A stretch of DNA of 60,000 bases from Diphasiastrum complanatum (Eukaryota; Streptophyta; Lycopodiopsida; Lycopodiales; Lycopodiaceae). The stretch spans positions 4,002,014 through 4,062,013 of the forward strand of contig CM055096.1 in the NCBI GenBank assembly GCA_029204225.1, read 5' to 3'. A model generated the notes under the pieces. The model did not search any database. It was given only the letters and a program-made list of their open reading frames with translations, and was not told the origin of the DNA. Position 1 is the stretch's first letter. Every line of letters begins with the position of its first letter. Positions 1-39,112 of this stretch are shown here, piece by piece. A program made the position numbers and the translations under genes.

Positions 1-2
1 CC

Positions 3-265
3 ATCGAAGAGGACATCTATATGATGCAGCCAGAGGGATACGAACTCAACGGCAAGCATCAACAAATTGTATGCAAAATCTACAAGGCGCTTTACGGGTT
101 AAAACAGTCACCCAAAGCCTAGTTCCAAAAGATCAATGCATTTCTGATAGAGAATGGTTTTATTCCAAACTCAATAGACTCGAGTGTCTACTTCAAGTCT
201 GTATCAAATTACTCCATAATCATTTACTCTCTATGTAGATGATACACCCTTATTCAAACCCAAAA
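3..265 (+). pseudogene. Ty1/copia reverse transcriptase fragment
   Basis: The frame starting at base 3 reads like the middle of a copia reverse transcriptase: an acidic EEDIYM/QPEGY stretch, then [11 protein letters not shown], then the region just before the catalytic motif. A TAG stop replaces the tryptophan codon expected after SPKA (bases 120-122). Near base 236 the frame must shift by one base to read YVDDT, the catalytic box. The fragment is cut by the window start, so its 5' limit is unknown. It ends about 30 bp upstream of the TATA-like box of the VIPP1 gene. No LTR is visible. It is a dead remnant. Confidence 0.85.
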
Positions 266-369
266 ATTTCAAAAAGGCCCTGCCAAATCTATAGTGGCAT
301 ATAAGCAGCCAAATTAAGGTGACCTTCGTTTCATCCATACTTCTCCTTTTCTCTCTTTTCTGTCTCTTG

Positions 370-370
370 A

Positions 371-412
<42 letters not shown>

Positions 413-468
413 CTATAGAGATGGAGGAGCTGCTTCTCCTTCATTTTCTATGCATTTTTGCATGCTGA
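370..468 (+). CDS. Upstream ORF with Arg-Glu repeat in the VIPP1 leader
   Basis: An ATG at 370 opens a 32-codon ORF that runs through the GA microsatellite, so the microsatellite is read as alternating Arg and Glu. It continues through an in-frame ATG at 421 and ends at TGA 466-468, 165 bp before the VIPP1 start. If the transcript begins upstream of 370 this uORF could lower translation of VIPP1. If it begins between 370 and 421 only the 15-codon version remains. Translation is not shown by the sequence; low confidence. Confidence 0.3.
373..406. repeat. GA microsatellite in the VIPP1 leader
   Basis: About 16 GA/AG dinucleotide units after a short GT run. GA/CT tracts are frequent in plant 5' leaders and promoters. 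Here the length is a multiple of three within the uORF frame, so dinucleotide changes would alter the uORF end. Confidence 0.9.
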
Positions 469-633
469 GGAGCTTCATTGCTACTCCCTTCGCACCTCAA
501 TTTGCCCTCTCTACACGCACCTTGAATAAGTCCTTGTGTCTGCAGTTTATCTCGAGTAAGCAAGGAATTCTTCAACCCACAATTGATCCATTTGAATTGA
601 GTGTGTTTTGCCAGTGAATAGGCGGCGACACTG

Positions 634-29173
<28,540 letters not shown>

Positions 29174-29890
29174 TTGCTGCGATTTGGGTTAAGCCTATTG
29201 TCCTGCAACCTACTCTGAAGTATTTCAGTCGTGGAGTAACAAACTTTTGATATCATTTAAGAAGTGTTTCTGAATGCAGAAAAAGGTTCTTCTTGGGCAA
29301 CTCACCAGTTCTAATGTAACCGTTTGGAAGAGCACTAGTAGATCTATCTTGCCTCTTTACCACATCCTGAGCTGATTGCTAACTTTGTGGACACATAAGC
29401 TGAATTGTGTCTGGTGCTTTATGCTTTCCAATTCAGTCATTTGTCTGAACTTTGAAGTCATGACGTCACTGCCACGAAAAAGCTTCATTTGTCAATATTC
29501 CCACATGTCCAATTACACCCTAAGAGCAAAAGTAGCTAACCAATATTCTTGCATTTTGTGTTATTGGTTTTTACTAGGAAATTTTTGATTAGTACGGCTG
29601 CTATATACAGAAAAAATCTTGGAGTAGGCATTCGTTTTTTGGAAACGGTTGCATGCAGCTGTAAAGCTGCAGTTTGGACTTAGTTTCCGGTGATATTTTA
29701 TAATTATATAATAATGTGTGAACCTTCTGGATCGCTGTCTAATTTTGAACTTGTACTTTGATGCTGGCCTTAAAAACCTGACTTTAAAGTCATCTGGTCG
29801 TGCACCTTGCCTATGACTTGGCTCAAGCTTTGAATGAGATGATAACATGGCGGAGCTATTATGTAAATAAAAATAGACTCTGGTTGTTGT
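29174..29890 (+). other. VIPP1 3' untranslated region (probable)
   Basis: Follows the TGA at 29171-29173. The candidate polyadenylation signal is AATAAA at 29866-29871; other AATAAA copies lie near 30072 and 30102. The transcript end is inferred. Confidence 0.45.
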
Positions 29891-30395
29891 GGATTGTGGG
29901 GAATTGAACATTGATCTTGTACAATCTAGCTGATAATTCTGTTGAACATTGATGTTCTTGTTTAAAGGTCATTTTATTGTTTTCATGTGTTGATATATGA
30001 TGAATTGTCGTATCTCAATAGATTCCACGCTTAGATGGTGTAAATCAAGCAATGTTTCTGGAATCTGATTAAATAAAAGTAGCTAGAATGAATTGCATGA
30101 ATAAAAATTCTTGATGATTCACATTGTGGGAAGCCATCACCATACGGGTCACAAACGAAATTGTATCTTCTCGGACAAGTCCATGTATAACTTTGTGTTC
30201 CTATTTAGGACACTGCATGGAAGATTAAAACTTGTCTTTAATGAGAACATAAAAAATGACTGTAGTACAAATGATTATACACTCCAAGTTTTGAGGGGTT
30301 TGTTGGTTCCTGATATTCTTAGACAATACCTATCGCATCCATCTCTGTTGATCAAACTTGATGATTTATACTAAATGATAATCTGATCCAGTATT

Positions 30396-30658
30396 AAGGG
30401 GCTAGTTACTGGAAACATTTATATGTATGAAAGGTTTACAAAACATTACAAATGTTACTACCATATGATGTGATATTACAATATACCTGACCAAGTGAAT
30501 CGGGATGTTGCAGCGTGTGGTCCTTTCATAAGGGGCTATTTGCTGGAAACATTTATATGTATGAAAGGTTTACAAAACATTACAAATGTTACTACCATAT
30601 GATGGGATATTACAATATACCTGACCAAGTGTATCGGGATGTTGCAGCTTGTGGGCCT
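30396..30658. repeat. Tandem duplication, period 134 bp
   Basis: Two copies (30396-30529 and 30530-30658) start AAGGGGCTA and contain GGAAACATTTATATGTATG and GTATCGGGATGTTGCAGC; they differ at few positions. No coding role seen. Flanking sequence (29900-30395 and 30660-31400) shows nothing I can name. Confidence 0.9.
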
Positions 30659-31403
30659 ATCCTGTGTGTTTAGGTCTATCTTGCGTCTTAAACTCCTTTT
30701 CGGTATGATTTGCATGTAAAGATAGATAAGATTCCATATGATGCTGTTCACATCCCAGAATACATTAAAGACTAATTTTCTTGATTCCAAGTTGTACTTA
30801 TTGACAAGGAATCAAGCTACCTTCGCTTTTATTGGGCAACAATTTATTGCATGGTTATCATGTTAAGCGTTTTACATAGTAATAATACATACTAAATCCA
30901 ACGGCCTTCAAAATCCAATACAAAATACACGTGTTTAGGATTTGTTTGTTTTGGCAACAACTTGACATGATATAAGACCTTGAATAGTAGATTATGGATA
31001 ACATATACGTAATGGATTTTTGTTGATTATTCTGCCCATTTTCTGAACATATTAAAAAGCAGTCATTTGTTTTTTTTCAAATTTTTTGTACTCATTCCAC
31101 ATGCGGATCAGACGTAAGGTATAGGCCTGCCATGTGGTAGCATCAAATTGGTCAAAAAAAAGTCCCATTACGTAATGGAAGGAGCCGGGGGCACAAGCCA
31201 TTTTGCCCGATAAGGATTTTCAGAATTTTTTGGGCGAGACAATCATGGTCCCTAGGGCAAGGTGAATGGCCTACAAGGACAAGGTTTAGCTATCTTATTC
31301 ATGGTTAGTACAATAGTCATTCAACAACAACTAATATTTGATATTAGTTATAATGCACAATGTATTGATTGCATAACAATCTCTAAATGTCAAAAACTTA
31401 CCT

Positions 31404-31500
31404 TGGAGTCCATCATAGCGCAGTGCATGGGTAGAGTGGTTGACTGCGACCGGCAAGGCGCAGGCTCGAATCTTAGCCGCTGCGTAGTGACATCCTTATG
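31404..31500 (+). mobile_element. SINE-like tRNA-derived head
   Basis: TAGCGCAGTGCATGGGTAGAG (31417 onward) resembles an RNA polymerase III A box and GGCTCGAATCTTAG (about 31462-31475) a B box, about 45 bp apart. The cloverleaf cannot be completed, so it is not a working tRNA gene. A tRNA-derived SINE head is the best reading. No poly-A tail or target duplication was found; the LINE fragment begins directly after it. Confidence 0.45.
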
Positions 31501-31504
31501 AGCT

Positions 31505-32455
31505 TGCTTCTACTTGGCATGCCCAGATCTGGCTATGGCTTTTGCTATAATTTTATACAAAGTGTTGAGCATAGTGAGAGGCCGGTAGTCAGAAATAGAT
31601 GTGGGCGCCTCAACCTTGGGAATGAGTTTAATTAATTCCTTAGAAAAGGAAGTGGAGAAGGCACCCGAAGAAAGAGCAGCATTAGTAGCTAGGAGCGAGG
31701 GACCAACTGTGATCCAATGAGAAAGAAAGAAATCAGGGATGACACCATCATGGCTTGGAGTTTTATCTCTGTTGAGGGCTTTGAGGACAAGATGAAGTTC
31801 TTCTAAAGTAAGCGAAGAAGAAATGGAATTGGATTCAACCGGTGAAAGCGACGAAGAAAAGGAGCAGTATTGGGCAATTCCAATGTCGAAGTCTTGGTTT
31901 GAGAGATCGGGTTGAAAAGCTGGGGGAAATCGTCGAAGAAGGCATTGTTAATAGCGTTGGGGCAAGGGAGAGGGATATCATTAATAACAACGCTACATGC
32001 GTCTTCCTTTCTTTGTTGGGCTTTGAGCTTCCTGAAGAAGAAGGCCGAAGGTAAATTAGCTTCATGAAACCAATTGAGATGAGTTTTTTTACGAAGGATA
32101 ACAGCTTTGGTATGGTCAATGATTTTCAGCGAATTGGAAGCTTCAAGAAATTCATTTGCTCTGAGAGAGGGGTTGGCTGAGCGGGCCCTATCTAGGGAGA
32201 TGGAATAAAGAGTAAGTTTGAGAGAAGATTCTATATGGGCGGAATAAGCTCTCAATAGTCTCCCCTGTTTCCGGTTGAAGGAGCGAGAGCACTCAATGAT
32301 GTTGTCTAGGCTCTTGAGGGGGGAGATGATCGAAGCCAACATAGGACGAAGAGTACTATTTAAGAGAGTTGTTCATGATACAAATTGAATGCCGTCTAGG
32401 AGGTTTGCCAGGGAAGAGATTAAGGCGAAGGATGGCGGGTAGGTGATCAAGACAC
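31505..32455 (-). pseudogene. LINE fragment: linker and N-terminal reverse transcriptase
   Basis: On the minus strand a 179-codon frame (32342-31803) shows KKTHLNWFHEANLPSAFFFR, typical of the endonuclease-to-reverse-transcriptase linker of plant L1-like LINEs. After a frame change the reading continues with DKTPSHDGVIPDFF and SDYRPLTMLN towards 31510, the first reverse transcriptase motifs. The catalytic part and the 3' end are absent. Region 32345-32455 fits the preceding end of the endonuclease part. Confidence 0.82.
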
Positions 32456-34722
32456 TAGAAGAAAAAATGTCATGTTCTATGTTTCAATTTTGTGTTTTCC
32501 AAATATGCTACATTAATATAGTTTTTATTCACATAGGGTTTTTGCCATAATTTATTTGACCACATATTATGTTGGAATTTGTTTGCCACTTCCAATGCTA
32601 TCACTAATTTTTTTTAATCTCCATTGAACTAGCCATTCATTTCGCATCACTAATTGAATATTGAGAATTATCGATATGAACATTCAAAATTTACACATTG
32701 TTTGCATCTACCTCATATTTCAACCTACGTTTTTACCATCATAGGTACTTTGTGCTAGCATCATTATGCATATTGTAAGTCCAAGTTGGCCATGCAAAGG
32801 AGCACAAGGCTCCAAACATATATGACGTAGCAACTTTGACTTGAGGCTATTGTGAAAGATTTGAGATCCATTAAGATCCAAACTTACAATTGATCTTGGG
32901 TTTAGCAACAAGCAACTCACCAATCTTGCCAATGTAGAAAAATCAGCATCTACACTAAAAATGAGATGCAAACTCTAATAGATCTTGATCAAACATGAAC
33001 CAAAACATAAAGTACTGTTGTTGTCCGTACAATTACAATAAGCTACTGTATTTCACACGTGTGGATATGCAAAAAGCAATTAATGATCATTCTACACATA
33101 GAATTGCAAGATATGACATGCACCAATGGATAGTAGAACCCAAGAGAACCATGTATAAGCATGAATGAGATAAGAGAGAGAGAGAGTATTCTCTCTTCCC
33201 ACGAGTTACATCCTTTTATAGCAGGTCCAGAACCTAAATTGCCACTTGCTTTCCCTCCAATATAAAAAATCCTACTATTTTTAGGACTAGATTCAATGTA
33301 CCCTACATTCAAATTTGAATCTACTCAAACTAGACTTCTACATTTCTCCCACTTTCAAAAAGTGTTTATTCAAATACTTTTAGACTAATATAACTTTGAA
33401 AAGTCAATTCTCATGTCTAATATGAAAATTAGCCTCAAATGCCAAATAAACAAATGTAGCAAATTTGACTAAACTAGTTGAATTTCTCATAGCTATGCCT
33501 TTAGGGCTATAGGTTTGTTGTAATCCAACTCGATTGTGCAGGAGAACCTTTACAAATGGCTATATGACTTATGTTCCAAATTATTTTTAGCTAATGCCTA
33601 ATTTCTAGTTGCAAAAGAAAGTCTAATTACTCTTCAATTGAAATGAATACTTTTTAAGTCTCTTATGGTAGAATATCAAAATAGTGATGGAAATGAGGAG
33701 TACGTTGAGAACCCATATATTTTAAAGTATGCAAATCAAGAATATAAAATTTATATATACCAGACATTGTTAAGATCATAACTAGATCAAGTTAGGCTAA
33801 GTATAACCCAGGCTAAGCAAGCAAGTCTAACTAAAAACTATTTATACTAAGACATATAGGCTACTAAGTCCCAGTTCTCATTAGATACATAGTATGCAAG
33901 GTCATGAATAATTATAGAGCTCCATGATAAGATAATTGACATTATTTTGAGGTATGATGCCCTCCTCTTTGGAAGCCCAATTACAATACAATTAGGGGTA
34001 ATGGATGTCAAATTTCTCTTGTATGAGTTATTGCTCTATGTCTATTAACTTGATCCTTAGTACTTCCATGCATACTTTCTAACATGCAATGGGTGGGCTT
34101 GTAACCTACAATGGGCCAAAACATGCAAAAATATAAAAGCCTACAATGTTTTTTTGAAAAGATGAATATGAAATTCAATAGACTTTTTATGATAAGTAGT
34201 AGGCTATTGTAAGCATTGGCCACTACATGAGGTTTGCGACTCTTCATTGCCTCACTAGTCACAACTCTATTTTGTTTCCCAAGAAAAAGGTATCAAAATT
34301 ATTATAAACAAAGTGTACAAGACTCTTGAAAAAAAGCCAGAAAAAAAAGGGGATTGGATGGGTGTCAAAGTTGACAATCTTTGGAAAAGATGTAAACTTG
34401 ATAATATGTATGCATAAGGACAAAAATTGTAGATGAAAGGGAGAAGTCAACTCTATAGATAACGAAGGAGACGCAATCTCCCATAATAATTTAGCAAGTA
34501 TATCTCTAAACAAGGCACAACAACCTACATTCTTGATGATGATGATATAGATGTAAAGCATGAGTGATAGAGTTGATAATAGAAAAACTTGGGGGAAGTT
34601 CTCAAAATGTCATAGGCTAAGTTTAGTCTATATAATCTAGAATAAATATGCCCTGAAAATTGCCACACAAGAAAATGACAATGGGATCTACAACAAAATC
34701 AACCATGAGGATAACTTAAGCT
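32456..34722. other. Unassigned AT-rich stretch
   Basis: No recognisable coding domain on either strand. A GAGA tract lies at 33173-33187 before a TATA-like TTTTATAGCAGG (33213), which could be part of an old LTR, but no second copy was found. Confidence 0.5.
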
Positions 34723-34727
34723 AAATA
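34723..34727. other. Target-site duplication AAATA (left)
   Basis: AAATA just before TGTAGAACAA; the same pentamer follows the 3' LTR at 35894-35898. Ty1/copia integration makes 5-bp duplications. Confidence 0.8.
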
Positions 34728-34851
34728 TGTAGAACAACTGATTAGACAGATCTTGATTCTACTAACAAAGCACACATTTTACTTGACAAAGGATGAGAAA
34801 GAAAAGAACGCGAACTCGAAACATTTCTATTCTTGACCAACTCGAAAGATT

Positions 34852-34976
34852 CGCTAATCTTCATGCCCACAGAGGAAATGACAGCTGATATCTTTACAAA
34901 GCCACTCAGTAAGGCTTTGTTCGAGAAGCAGCGGAGAAAATTGAGGTTAATCCAATTGCCCACTTTGAGAGGGAGT
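34852..34976 (+). pseudogene. C-terminal end of copia RNase H
   Basis: SLIFMPTEEMTADIFTKPLS and KALFEKQRRKLRLIQL are the characteristic last motifs of copia polyproteins, followed by a short tail and GAGAGGGAG, a plausible polypurine tract (34968-34975), directly before the 3' LTR. Confidence 0.85.
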
Positions 34977-35893
34977 TGTAGAACAACTGATAAAATAGAT
35001 CTTGATTCTACTAACAAAGCGCACAATTTACTTGACAAAGGATGAGAAAGAAAAGAACGCGAACTCGAAACATTTCTATTCGTGACCAACTCGAAAGATT
35101 CACGAAGGATTTGCGAAATTTATCTTGCAGTCAACTCGAAAGATTCGCGAAACAATTTCTTGTAGAAGCTCAAGGCTTTCTTGTTGAAGCTCGCAAGATT
35201 CGCGAATAGAATTTTGTCGCATAATATTTCGTTTCTTGTTCAAACCTCAGATGTCGCGAAATTGTCGTGAACAATTCGCGAAATATTTTGAGTTTCTTCT
35301 TCAAGCTCAAAGTTGTCATCTGTCGTGAACAATTCGCGAAAGTCGAAAATATCGCAAAGAGACAAGTGTCGCGAACAATTCACGAAACACGAAACTGTAA
35401 CGAAGAGATGGACTGTCGTGAATAATTTGCGAACAAAAATTATTTGACCCTGAAAACAGAGCGTCTATTTGAATATCAAGTGTCGTAAACGGTTAGATAT
35501 CTACTATTACAGCATTGAAAGGCCAAAAGACCTATAAATAAAAGGCCAAAAGACCTGTCCTGTAGTAATATAAATACATGTGCACTACTCGTTGTAACTC
35601 ACTCAATCAGAGACACAATAGCGAGATAAGACAATAAGAGATGTATATTGATGATTCAGATTCAGAGTTATAAAAATTTGTTTTTTGATCTATAGTTTCT
35701 TATTGTCTAAAAATTGTCTTAAGTTGTCTCTTACTTCAGCATATAATTTCCACACGCATATTCAATCAGAGCTAATATTGTTCTATTAGTACATAGATAA
35801 AATACAAACCCGATTGAAGACACTGATATTAGTTTGATTTACTCAAACTTTCATTGTGTTCTCTGTGGAAGAATAATTACTATTTTTCCTACA
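34977..35893 (+). repeat. 3' LTR of the copia derivative (917 bp)
   Basis: Starts TGTAGAACAACTGAT and ends TTTTTCCTACA. Between 35090 and 35430 it has many copies of TTCGCGAA-like octamers. A TATA-like CCTATAAATAAAAG lies at about 35531-35544. Confidence 0.88.
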
Positions 35894-35898
35894 AAATA

Positions 35899-36664
35899 GG
35901 GAGGGAGAAGGCAGTGGATTGCATGTGAAATCTATAGGTTTTGGCAACTAGAGGCAAATTAGAGCGAAAGGGGTTTCTCTTCTTTGTTGTGAATGGTACA
36001 AATGTGAGTGAGGACACTTATAGGAAAAGCTTCTAAGCTTAACAATGAGGAAGTGTCTAGTTATCTTATAGGAAAGCGTCTAAATAGGGAGTAATTTTTG
36101 TTCCATTTTCTACTGAATACAATATATGATAGAGATTGTTATAAATTGGTCAGGTCTATCCATTTCTAGGGATCCGTGACGATTGAGGAAGGAATATATT
36201 TTAGTTCTCAAGAGGGCTTCTTTAGCCAAGTTCCTCTTTGGTTGTCAGAAGGGGGAAAATGGTGTTGAGTGTGTTTTTGAATGTGGTGGAAGTAAAGAAC
36301 CTCCTTGCCTACTATGTTGTAGGTCATTTCAGATAGTTTTGAAGGAGTGTGCCTTGTTATTTTGATAGGATTCTAGAATACCATATGAAAGCTTTATGAG
36401 TGATTTTTTTGTTGACATGCGGACCATGGTGGAGACACAACTTGCTGGAAAAGCTGGCAAGCCATTTGAAGAGGAGGGGAGTACGAAATGTGTATTCCAC
36501 ATCATGGAAAATAAGATTGTTAAAGGAAAAAGAGCACAAAGAATGATGAGAAATCTATTCGATTTACCCATGTAGTAGAGTCGATACGTGTGGTGGATAG
36601 TATTAAGCTATTTTCTAAAGTACTTAACTTTTTTGGTTTCTCTTGAGGATATTAGCAACACATA
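35899..36664. other. Unassigned stretch between two elements
   Basis: No domain recognised on either strand. Short open frames lack family signatures. Confidence 0.5.
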
Positions 36665-37395
36665 TGTTAGCAACTGTGTGTTATTAACACAGAGAAAATA
36701 AAAAGAAAGAAATAAAACTCCGTGGCATGTGTTTTGTAAGCCCATGAGTAGAAGCTTAAATAATAATAAAATAGCTTAAACTTGACTTAGGAAACTTAAG
36801 ATTAGAAATATTTTATCTTAAGTTTTCGTAAGTTAAGAGACTTTGAAGTTCTAAATCCTAAGTTAGAAGTTCTAGAAAGGCTAGAAGCAAATTAGTCTCA
36901 TAAGTTAGTAGATACTTATGGAAGACCCTCCTTCCCATAAAAGGAGAGATATCTGCCTTGTAAACAACACTCTGAGATTATGCTAAATTGCCCTCTATTG
37001 AGATTATCATTCTATTTCTTAGTGTTCTAATTGGAAGGTGCATAGCTTGAGGGAAGGTGCTCGGGCCTCCTCTTGCCTCCTTTCATTGGATTATTGTGGC
37101 ATATTGGTTTATTTAGTTAGCCGCAATTTATCTTTCAAACCCTCTAGGTGTTAATTTAGGTCTTAGTTTAGCAATCTTGCTAGTTGGGTTTGCCTTAGCA
37201 AGGAATTTTCTAATTAGCTTTATTTATGTTTCGGGCACTAGTTGGGTAAGCCTTAGTGCTCTCATCTTTGTTGATTATTTTCGTATTTCTGTTGAAGCTT
37301 GTTATAGAAACTTAGAAAGTGGACGAATCTCTACATTCCTATACTACACCCGTAAGTAGATCTAGCCACCGCACGAACTAGAAATACTTCCAACA
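36665..37395 (+). repeat. 5' LTR of the Athila-like element
   Basis: Starts TGTTAGCAACTG and ends CTTCCAACA. It matches 48134-48938 and, in part, 44432-44992. It lacks about 60 bp (the STOP-type unit GTCCACATATGAGTATC) present in the 48134 copy. Confidence 0.88.
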
Positions 37396-37396
37396 T

Positions 37397-38244
37397 TGGC
37401 ACTGTTGTCGCTTTTTAAGTATTTTTTACCTAGCTTCTTCTCCTTTTTGTTTTTGTGCTTCCGTGTTGTATGTTTGCTTGTTTGCCTGTCTCTATCTACC
37501 AACAAACAACACGAGTTGTCTCTCAAGGTCCTACACGAGCTGCGGAGCAACTTATCAAGCCGGGGGGAAGCAACAAAAGAGTCAACTTGGGCATTTTCTT
37601 GAAAAGAAGTGACCCAAGTGACCTTTTTCCAAACCAACCAGGTATATCAGAATTCGCCAGCCTGTCTGCAGCCCTAACAGACCCTGATCTTTTATTTTAT
37701 CACCTCCACAAATTTTGACCACATTCAGATTATGAGAAAACAGCCTGATATACTGTCAAAATCTCTTATTTCTCACCCAAATCTTTGTCCTAGAATTCGT
37801 CGGCTTCAATGAGGCTAGATCTCATAAAGATCAGTCCTCTAGCAGCTCCGCAAATTCTATCTCAGAGATTTTGCCTGTTTATTGTCAGAAAGTCACATTT
37901 TTTCTCATTTTTTCTATCTGCCAATCAAACCTCTCTATTAGAATTCGCCATCCAGCCTAAGAAATCGTTCTCAAAGAGTAAGATTTTCCTATCTTACCCG
38001 CGAATTCTGAAAGTACAATTTTTACTCTAAAAATCTAAAAAAATCACTATTCTGACATTCAGAACTCCCTGTTAGAATTCGCAAGTATTATAGTTCGATT
38101 TATTTGCCTCTCTACGATTTCTCAGCTTGTCCGTGAATTCTATCACAACTAGAAAGACTAGTTTTTGTCCTACACTATTAATTCTACAAGCAAACTGTCT
38201 TTTTGCCAAGTACAGTATTGTCGTGCTCATATTTATTCTGCATC
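37397..38244 (+). other. Primer-binding site and leader with repeated GAATTC motifs
   Basis: The primer-binding site (37397-37412) is followed by about 830 bp without a clear ORF. AGAATTCGYC-like motifs occur at about 37648, 37791, 37939, 38000, 38072 and 38132, more than expected by chance. Confidence 0.55.
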
Positions 38245-39110
38245 ATGTCTCATGATTGTGCTGAATCTTCTAATCCGGCTCCTCCATGACTAGAACAAAG
38301 AATTTCACGTATCGATGCACCAAAGTACAATGGAGAATCTGACCCAGTCCAATTTCTCCAAGACTTCGATAATGCATGCCGCTTTTTATGGAGATACCTT
38401 TGAAACTGAAAAGCTTCGCCTATTTCCTATGGTACTCTATGGAACTGCCAAGGAGTGGTACTTGAATCTCGAAGCTCCTGATCTTGCTTCTTGGACCACC
38501 CTCAAGGACGCTCTCATCAAGCGTTTCAAACCATCGAAACTGACTCAGAGCTCGTTTATTCAAATTACTCATATCAAGATGCATCGTGAAGAGTCTGTTC
38601 AAAACTACATTGAGCGTTTTAAACGTCTCAAAGTAGAATGTGTTGATGAAAATATCACCAAACGTATGGCCATAAAACTATTCTTAGTTGGATTGCCTAA
38701 AAACATCTGCCGTGAACTCAGACCAATTGACCTTTATGATCAACTTAAAGATGTGATGATCGATGCTATCCGTGAGGAAGACGAAGGTTCTGACGATGAC
38801 TTTGACCATCATGAAAAGAAATTTAAGAATCCGGACAGTCCTAATCACCCGAAGTCTGACAATATTGCTCAATCTTTTGAGCTTCTACATCAAATGGAAA
38901 CCTGGCAAAAAGCTCAACAATCTCATATGAATAAACTCACCGCCATGAAACAGATTGCTTAGAAATCCTTTCTAGCAAGAAAAAATGTCTGGTGTCCAAT
39001 CTGCTCACAACATCACACTGCTATTGAATGCCCTCAACTGCGAAACCATTTCCTAGCAGCCACCAGACCCACCATCTATCAAGCTTACCGCCTTTACCCT
39101 CCACAACAGC
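38245..39110 (+). pseudogene. Athila-like gag
   Basis: From ATG 38245 (MSHDCAESSNP, then a stop) the frame gives APKYNGESDPVQFLQDFDNA, the start of the capsid. A frameshift near 38380 leads into the open frame 38315-38962 with TEKLRLFPMVLYGTAKEWYL, LIKRFKPSKL and YIERFKRLKVEC. The knuckle CPICSQHHTAIEC (38993-39031) has the short CX2CX3HX4C spacing. Gag would form the particle; stops at 38284 and 38960 make it dead. Confidence 0.82.
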
Positions 39111-39112
39111 CT

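Larger units (their letters stand above)
290..633 (+). promoter_or_regulatory. Proximal promoter and 5' leader of VIPP1
   Basis: A TATA-like sequence (CATATAAG, about 298-305) precedes a pyrimidine-rich stretch (330-365), as is common around plant transcription starts. Transcription could begin near 330-345. The leader would be about 290 nt and would carry a GA microsatellite and an upstream ORF. The start site is inferred only from sequence. A splice within the leader cannot be excluded. Confidence 0.4.
34728..35893 (+). mobile_element. Ty1/copia deletion derivative with target duplication
   Basis: It consists of the first 124 bp of the LTR (34728-34851), the last part of the copia RNase H (34852-34976) and a full 3' LTR (34977-35893). 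AAATA stands on both sides (34723-34727 and 35894-35898), a perfect 5-bp target duplication. The LTR fragment and the 3' LTR share the first ~124 bp almost exactly. The element lost its primer-binding site, gag and nearly all of pol in one internal deletion. Confidence 0.9.

Noticed and set aside
31417-31490. A tRNA gene
   Set aside because: A and B box-like words are present, but acceptor and anticodon stems do not pair; SINE-like reading preferred.
33170-33370. Possible solo LTR with GAGA and TATA-like motifs
   Set aside because: No second copy, no clear TG...CA ends and no target duplication were found.
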